Source: Falcatimonas sp. MSJ-15 (lineage in GTDB: Bacteria; Bacillota; Clostridia; Lachnospirales; Lachnospiraceae). From it: a stretch of 64,000 nt of DNA. Both the position numbers and the translations under genes were made by a program. The first letter of the stretch is position 1. Each line of letters begins with the position of its first letter. Below the pieces are notes generated by a model. It made no database searches. It was not told the origin of the DNA and worked only from the letters and a program-made list of their open reading frames with translations. Below, one piece after another: positions 60,102-64,000 of the stretch. Where the stretch lies: contig NZ_JAHLQC010000003.1 in NCBI RefSeq assembly GCF_018918265.1, forward strand, positions 220,524 to 284,523, written 5' to 3'.

Positions 60102-60486
60102 TTAATCCCTGCTGATGCTCCGCCCAGTATTCCTCAGCCAGTTTCCCGGCTACCTCGGTGAGCTGTCCGGCAAGGTCATCACCGGAAACATCATAGGTGC
60201 GCTCAAGCATGGCCTGCACCGAATCCAAATGGCGCTCCTCCAGCTGCCACAGCCAGGGAGTGCGGGAATGTTCACGGGTTCCGGTGTCGGAAATATCAAA
60301 AACATAGCGCAGGCGGGGTCTGTCCCCGGAATCGTCCACCAGAGCGATTCCCTTGGAGCCGCGCCTTACATACCGGCCCATCTTTTCATTCCACAAATCG
60401 TACTCTGCCCATTCCTGCCAGCTCCCAGTGAGTTGCGTTGCCACTTGTTCGGCCATCTGTGCATACATTTCGGATTTGGTTGGCAT
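60100..60486 (-). pseudogene. N-terminal remnant of a large conjugative-element helicase/methylase gene
   Basis: GC-rich, with a good start (AAAGGAGG ... ATG at 60486). Reads MPTKSEMYAQMAEQVATQ, GSWQEWAEYDLWNEKM, GSKGIALVDDSG and LWQLEERHLDSVQAML. This is the opening of the very large SNF2/methylase-type protein of Tn1549-like elements. Around QEWA|EYDLW a block normally present in that family seems to be missing, so it is both internally deleted and cut off by the RT fragment. Confidence 0.6.
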
Positions 60487-60580
60487 AGTGTTCTGTCCTC
60501 CTTTCAGTTTTGAGCAAAGAAAAGCAGGGGACCTCAAAAGATCTCCTGCTCAGTGATACCGTTACTCTATCAAACGATAA

Positions 60581-61474
60581 TTATTCATTTTTACTATCTT
60601 GTATTATTAGTTGAACTTTGCATAAAGGCGAAATAATATTTCTCTCATGGTTATAATACATTCTATTTATGCAACACCTCTTAAACTTTTTCCCACTCCC
60701 ACAGGGACATAAATCATTTCTGTTTGCTTTCTGAATTTTTGTATCCCTTCGTTGCTCAATTTTCGTTTCTATTTCAAAATTTTGAAGTGGATTTATTTTT
60801 AATTTTACAAATTCGTCCAATTTCTTGAACTTTTCTTTCTCTGGTATATCCCTATCCTCTTGTAGCTCAATAATACATCTTTTATCTTCTGGATGGCTAA
60901 CCAGGCAAACCGCTTGCAATTCTTTAATTTCATCAATCATTTCTATTGCAAAATCGCCCCAATATAGTTTTCCTTTTCTATGGGGACAAGACAAGCTCTG
61001 CATTGACTTACCACATATACTACAATGCGATTTGGAAACAATATATTCGCTACTCGCAAAAACTCTGTATGGATATAATTTTTCGTATTGCAGTAATATA
61101 GCAACAATTTCCGGAATTTCTTTTCTGTCTTTAATATCAACAAATTCTCCTACTATCTTTGCTTCATCTAAACAGTCTTGCAAAATATCCCATGAGTTTT
61201 TGTATCTGTTTTCTATTAAACTCAAATGATAGCTGGCGAATGTCGAAAAGAATTTGAAATAATGTCTATAAATCATTTGGGCATTAGCTAATGATTCATC
61301 CCCTATGTCTATGGCTTTCGCCTTTATACTATCAAAAATATTATCGCAATCCTTATATTCTTTAAATGGATCACTAAAATTTCCTTTCTCAATCCTTTTC
61401 TTTAAAGAACATAATTTATTGCATACTATTCTTACTTCTTCTAATTCACAATGACTTTCAAAACTTTTTAGCAT
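60581..61474 (-). CDS. SEC-C zinc-motif protein, 297 aa
   Basis: The C-terminus carries a SEC-C motif (RNDLCPCGSGKKFKRCC). An internal Cys pair lies mid-protein (CSICGKSM ... CPH), suggesting a second zinc site. The rest is helical. Start ATG 61474 follows GGGAGGAAT and shares an A with the upstream gene's TAA, so the two are coupled. SEC-C modules bind partners such as SecB or nucleic-acid enzymes, and also occur in defence-associated proteins. Function here unknown. Confidence 0.8.
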   Translation of the reverse strand: MLKSFESHCELEEVRIVCNKLCSLKKRIEKGNFSDPFKEYKDCDNIFDSIKAKAIDIGDESLANAQMIYRHYFKFFSTFASYHLSLIENRYKNSWDILQDCLDEAKIVGEFVDIKDRKEIPEIVAILLQYEKLYPYRVFASSEYIVSKSHCSICGKSMQSLSCPHRKGKLYWGDFAIEMIDEIKELQAVCLVSHPEDKRCIIELQEDRDIPEKEKFKKLDEFVKLKINPLQNFEIETKIEQRRDTKIQKANRNDLCPCGSGKKFKRCCINRMYYNHERNIISPLCKVQLIIQDSKNE

Positions 61475-61959
61475 TATTCCTCCCACATCTTATTAAGATC
61501 TATTTTTTCAAAAGATTCCTTAAATGTTTTTGCATCCCCCTTATAATGAATAGACTTTTCTTTCTTACCATTTTTTACAATAAAGGTCATATCAACCTCT
61601 GCATTCTCCGTCTCTCGCCCTTTCATTTTCTCCCAGATATAATTGCTAACCATATTGATGGCAAAAGGAAGCAATACACTTTGAGCAATAAATATGATTG
61701 GCATCCAAATATCAAAAGAGTGAAGTGATCTAACTGTAATATCACCATCAGAAAGAATGTCATATTTATGATTGCTGTCATTTTCTCTGCAAAATTTCAA
61801 AAAATCTATTGTTTCTTGTGCAAAAAAATGACCTTGTTCATAAGAAGCCGGCACAGCAACAAATTCATTTTCTTCTATTTTTGCTAAACTAATTCCATTC
61901 TTTTCGCAATAATCATAAACATCCATACTACTATTTTTAATTGTAATATCGTTTTTCAT
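61474..61959 (-). CDS. Single-TM protein coupled to the SEC-C gene, 161 aa
   Basis: N-terminal soluble part (VYDYCEKNGISLAKIEENEF), a TM at about 87-107 (WMPIIFIAQSVLLPFAINMV) and a charged C-terminal beta region (VDMTFIVKNGKKEKSIHYKG). The first gene of a two-gene minus-strand operon. AAGGAGA precedes the ATG. Unknown family. The soluble/membrane pair could be a toxin-antitoxin or phage-sensing unit, which is inference from layout only. Confidence 0.65.
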   Translation of the reverse strand: MKNDITIKNSSMDVYDYCEKNGISLAKIEENEFVAVPASYEQGHFFAQETIDFLKFCRENDSNHKYDILSDGDITVRSLHSFDIWMPIIFIAQSVLLPFAINMVSNYIWEKMKGRETENAEVDMTFIVKNGKKEKSIHYKGDAKTFKESFEKIDLNKMWEE

Positions 61960-62125
61960 GGCTTGTCTCCTTAAATGCTCATTTTTTCTTCAACATCATT
62001 ATACTCTATTTAATCTCAAAAGAACAGGAGGCTTCCTCCAAAATAACATTTAAGAATCAGTCCAAATAATTGCATAATAAATGAAATGTTTTCTCGCTAC
62101 ATATAAGATCACTACAAAATTATCC

Positions 62126-62341
62126 TCACTCATCAAAATCCGGGTACAATTCCAATTCCGCAAATTCATCATCCGTCATGGCCTGAAGCTTGCGGAGGGT
62201 ACTGTCTGTCAGCTCCATCAGCTCTGTTTCCTCTGCCGAAAGTTCACCACGCATCTCATTCAGGCTTTCAATCACCCCTGCGCGGCTGCCGGTATTATAA
62301 ATGCACAACAGGTTCATTTCCTCAAAAGTGAAGTTTCCCAT
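62126..62341 (-). CDS. Small transposon-encoded protein, 71 aa
   Basis: GNFTFEEMNLLCIYNTGSR, then LSAEETELMELTDSTL and ELELYPDFDE. Matches a short acidic protein typical of Tn1549-type elements. ATG 62341 is chosen because GGAGATTT precedes it; the longer frame has no such site. GC content differs sharply from the host. Confidence 0.75.
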   Translation of the reverse strand: MGNFTFEEMNLLCIYNTGSRAGVIESLNEMRGELSAEETELMELTDSTLRKLQAMTDDEFAELELYPDFDE

Positions 62342-62342
62342 A

Positions 62343-63557
62343 TCAAATCTCCCTTTCCGCACTCTTTTTGAGTGCTGTCTTTTTGTGTTCTGCCTTGGGC
62401 TGGCTTTTCAGCTGCTCCATGACGGACTTTTTCTTTTCCCGTTCCTCCCGATGGGCAGCGGTAGCCAGATCCATTAGGGAAATGGGCTGACCGCTGCGGG
62501 CCTGCTGTTCCAGCTCTGCCACCGTAGGCTCTTTTGCGCCATTGTTGATGATACCGTCGATCATGCCGTAATCGTCCTCCACGGTCATCTCCGCATTTTT
62601 CAGCGGATTTTCCGGCAGGAATCCGGGGTTCTGGGTAAAACCAACACTGTCACAGTAATGACAGGATACCTTACCGTCCTGCTTGATCGCAACGATGTCA
62701 CTAACACTCATAGAAGGACTGTGAAAATCCGCCGGCTTTTGCAGATTAAACTGCTCATATAGTTTTTCCAGCTGCTCCGATACCGTGCCAGACTCCCTCA
62801 GAGGAGCTGTGTAAATGAGGTCATAATTGCTGCGGTCTATGGAAATGGCATGGGACTTTAACCAGTCCAAATTCATAAAGCGTACATTCTGTGGATCGTC
62901 ACGGCTCACCTGATAGATGGCAAAGCAATCTCTGTTCTGAGCAAGAAATACCTGTTCCCGTTCCTGCTGATGTTCCTGGCGCTCCATGACCTTTTCGTGG
63001 AACTGAGGGCTTTTCTCCCATTCCTCACGGTCCACACCGAAAAGGCCGCCATGATCCATGATTTCCTGCGAGTCAAATACCATACTCTCCGTATTGTCCT
63101 CATGCAGTACATAGACAGTCAAACCAGCGGCATCCAGTTCCAGCGCCCGTTCTCTGGTGACAGGGAGCATCCCATCATAGAAGTAGCCGTATTCCTGCAT
63201 ATCCGGTGCAGATACCTGCTCATCAGGCATGGGGTATTCATCCAGCGCCTGCTCTTGTGCTTCCGGCAGCTGAGAAGAAGCAGTCATCTGACTGACCTCT
63301 GCCTGCATCTGCTGATAGGCAGCGTCTTGCAAGGTTTCAATCATAGGCAGGGGCGCATACTTTACTGAATTGCTGCTCAAATCGTTATCATCACAAATCT
63401 GAAGAACTGCCTTCATGCAGGAAAGCTCTGGCATATCCAGCTGACCTCCATCCAGCTCTTTCATGGATGCGGCATCGTAAAGGGTATAATCCCAGCCGCT
63501 GTCACAGGACTGGATATGAAGATAGGTAGCATTGTCGATCAGAAACAAAGCCTTGGT
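62343..63557 (-). pseudogene. YodL-domain protein of a Tn1549-like element, 5' end cut by IS insertion
   Basis: About 400 codons remain. Repeated YodL-type units (FAIYQVSRDDPQNVRFMN, LDWLKSH, YDLIYTAPL) and a LEKLYEQFN ... DIVAIKQDGKVSCHYCDSVGF segment are typical. The C-terminus is Lys-rich (HKKTALKKSAEREI). In frame, the coding sequence runs back to about 63557 (KALFLIDNATYLH), where IS3 DNA begins. There is no native start, so it is probably not expressed. Confidence 0.8.
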
Positions 63558-63561
63558 CCTA

Positions 63562-64000
63562 TGTCAAGAAAAAGTACAAGTTAAACGTGAACTTTTCACC
63601 TCAATAATCTGTTTTATGCCACATTTATTTCCATTTGTCTTAGTTTTATCCAATATTTCTTTTCGTAATCATTAGGTGATGCATAATCACAATGACTGTG
63701 AATTCTTACTGTATTGTAAAACGCTTCTATATATTCAAAAACAAGTTTATATGCATGATTATAATCTATTATTTTGAATCTATTTATCCACTCTCTTTTA
63801 AGTAATGAATGGAAAGATTCAATACAAGCATTATCCCATGGATATGCTTTCTTCGAATAACTTAGTGTCATTCCTGTTGTCGCTTCTTCATAATCTTTAG
63901 CCGTATATTGTCTGCCACGATCTGAATGCATAATTAACGGTTTGTTAACATTTCTTACCCTTTTAGCTTTATTAACAGCTTCTACAACCCACTTTGTTTC
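63562..64000. mobile_element. IS3-family insertion sequence, left part
   Basis: Begins with TGTCAAGAAAAAGTACAAG at the break in the YodL-type gene and carries an IS3-type OrfB on the minus strand. It runs past the window end, so the other terminus and any target duplication cannot be checked. Confidence 0.75.
63614..64000 (-). CDS. IS3-family transposase OrfB (rve integrase core), partial at window edge
   Basis: The C-terminal 128 residues of a DDE transposase. Second Asp in MHSDRGRQY, catalytic Glu in NACIESFHSLLKRE, then YIEAFYNTVRIHSHCDYASP, the standard IS3/IS150 end. The frame is open to base 64000 (WVVEAVNKAKRV), so the start lies outside. Host-like AT content suggests recent insertion from the same species pool. 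Confidence 0.92.
   Translation of the reverse strand, partial: ETKWVVEAVNKAKRVRNVNKPLIMHSDRGRQYTAKDYEEATTGMTLSYSKKAYPWDNACIESFHSLLKREWINRFKIIDYNHAYKLVFEYIEAFYNTVRIHSHCDYASPNDYEKKYWIKLRQMEINVA

Overview
The window is an AT-rich Firmicutes chromosome segment, most likely from a motile gut Lachnospiraceae (Lachnospira / [Eubacterium] eligens type). This rests on codon use (AGA Arg, CTT Leu), strong AGGAGG ribosome sites, and gene families typical of that family: VanW/G5 surface protein, DUF4178-DUF350-SpeE, CheX, BceRSAB, and RlmD with a C-terminal tail. The genus is an inference; no rRNA or tRNA gene is present to confirm it.

Region 1 (1-39.4 kb) is mostly core chromosome. In order: the end of bioY; a short scar carrying a truncated integrase; two small minus-strand genes; a PHP metallo-hydrolase with a HAD phosphatase; an MqsRA/Panacea-type toxin-antitoxin pair set between 67-bp direct repeats; lgt; a complete BceRSAB peptide-sensing module; a GNAT; an ABC-F protein; ribosomal L25; a minus-strand polyamine/membrane operon (speD, DUF4178, DUF350, membrane-anchored speE-like); a B12 radical SAM protein; a DnaQ-type exonuclease; a VanW protein; a HypE-like AIR-synthase protein; Lrp-aminotransferase-CheX-TrmL; a two-component system with mutS2; an HtrA-like protein lacking its catalytic residues; YhaM-like exonuclease; and rlmD. 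Many intergenic gaps hold degenerate tandem repeats or long palindromes. Three of the palindromes form a family with a conserved core and arms that differ between copies yet pair within each copy.

Region 2 (39.4-56.64 kb) reads as two mobile elements integrated in tandem at the 3' end of rlmD. RlmD (454 residues of normal enzyme) continues after its VETVVLLS segment into a 98-residue tail. Serine recombinase 1 (557 residues of normal body) continues after its ETVVLLS segment into a related 106-residue tail. Serine recombinase 2 (556 residues) stops right after VETVCLLSRK. The simplest reading is that each recombinase gene carries the attachment core near its 3' end, so integration passes gene 3' ends from one element to the next. 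Element A (about 7.6 kb) carries a small membrane protein, several broken genes, an XRE-TPR regulator, RhuM and recombinase 1. Element B (about 9.6 kb) carries an AbiJ-like defence candidate, ParA fused by deletion to a CHAP-domain remnant, XRE and AraC regulators, a C45 peptidase with an in-frame stop, a Cys-rich KTR protein, a sigma factor, MazF and recombinase 2.

Region 3 (56.7-64 kb) is accessory DNA. It has a Panacea antitoxin with a two-TM partner, transposase and group II intron RT remnants, an unknown Cys/His protein, a two-gene SEC-C/membrane-protein operon, and GC-rich debris of a Tn1549-like conjugative element (truncated SNF2/methylase-type gene, small transposon protein, YodL-type gene) cut by an IS3-family insertion that runs off the window end.
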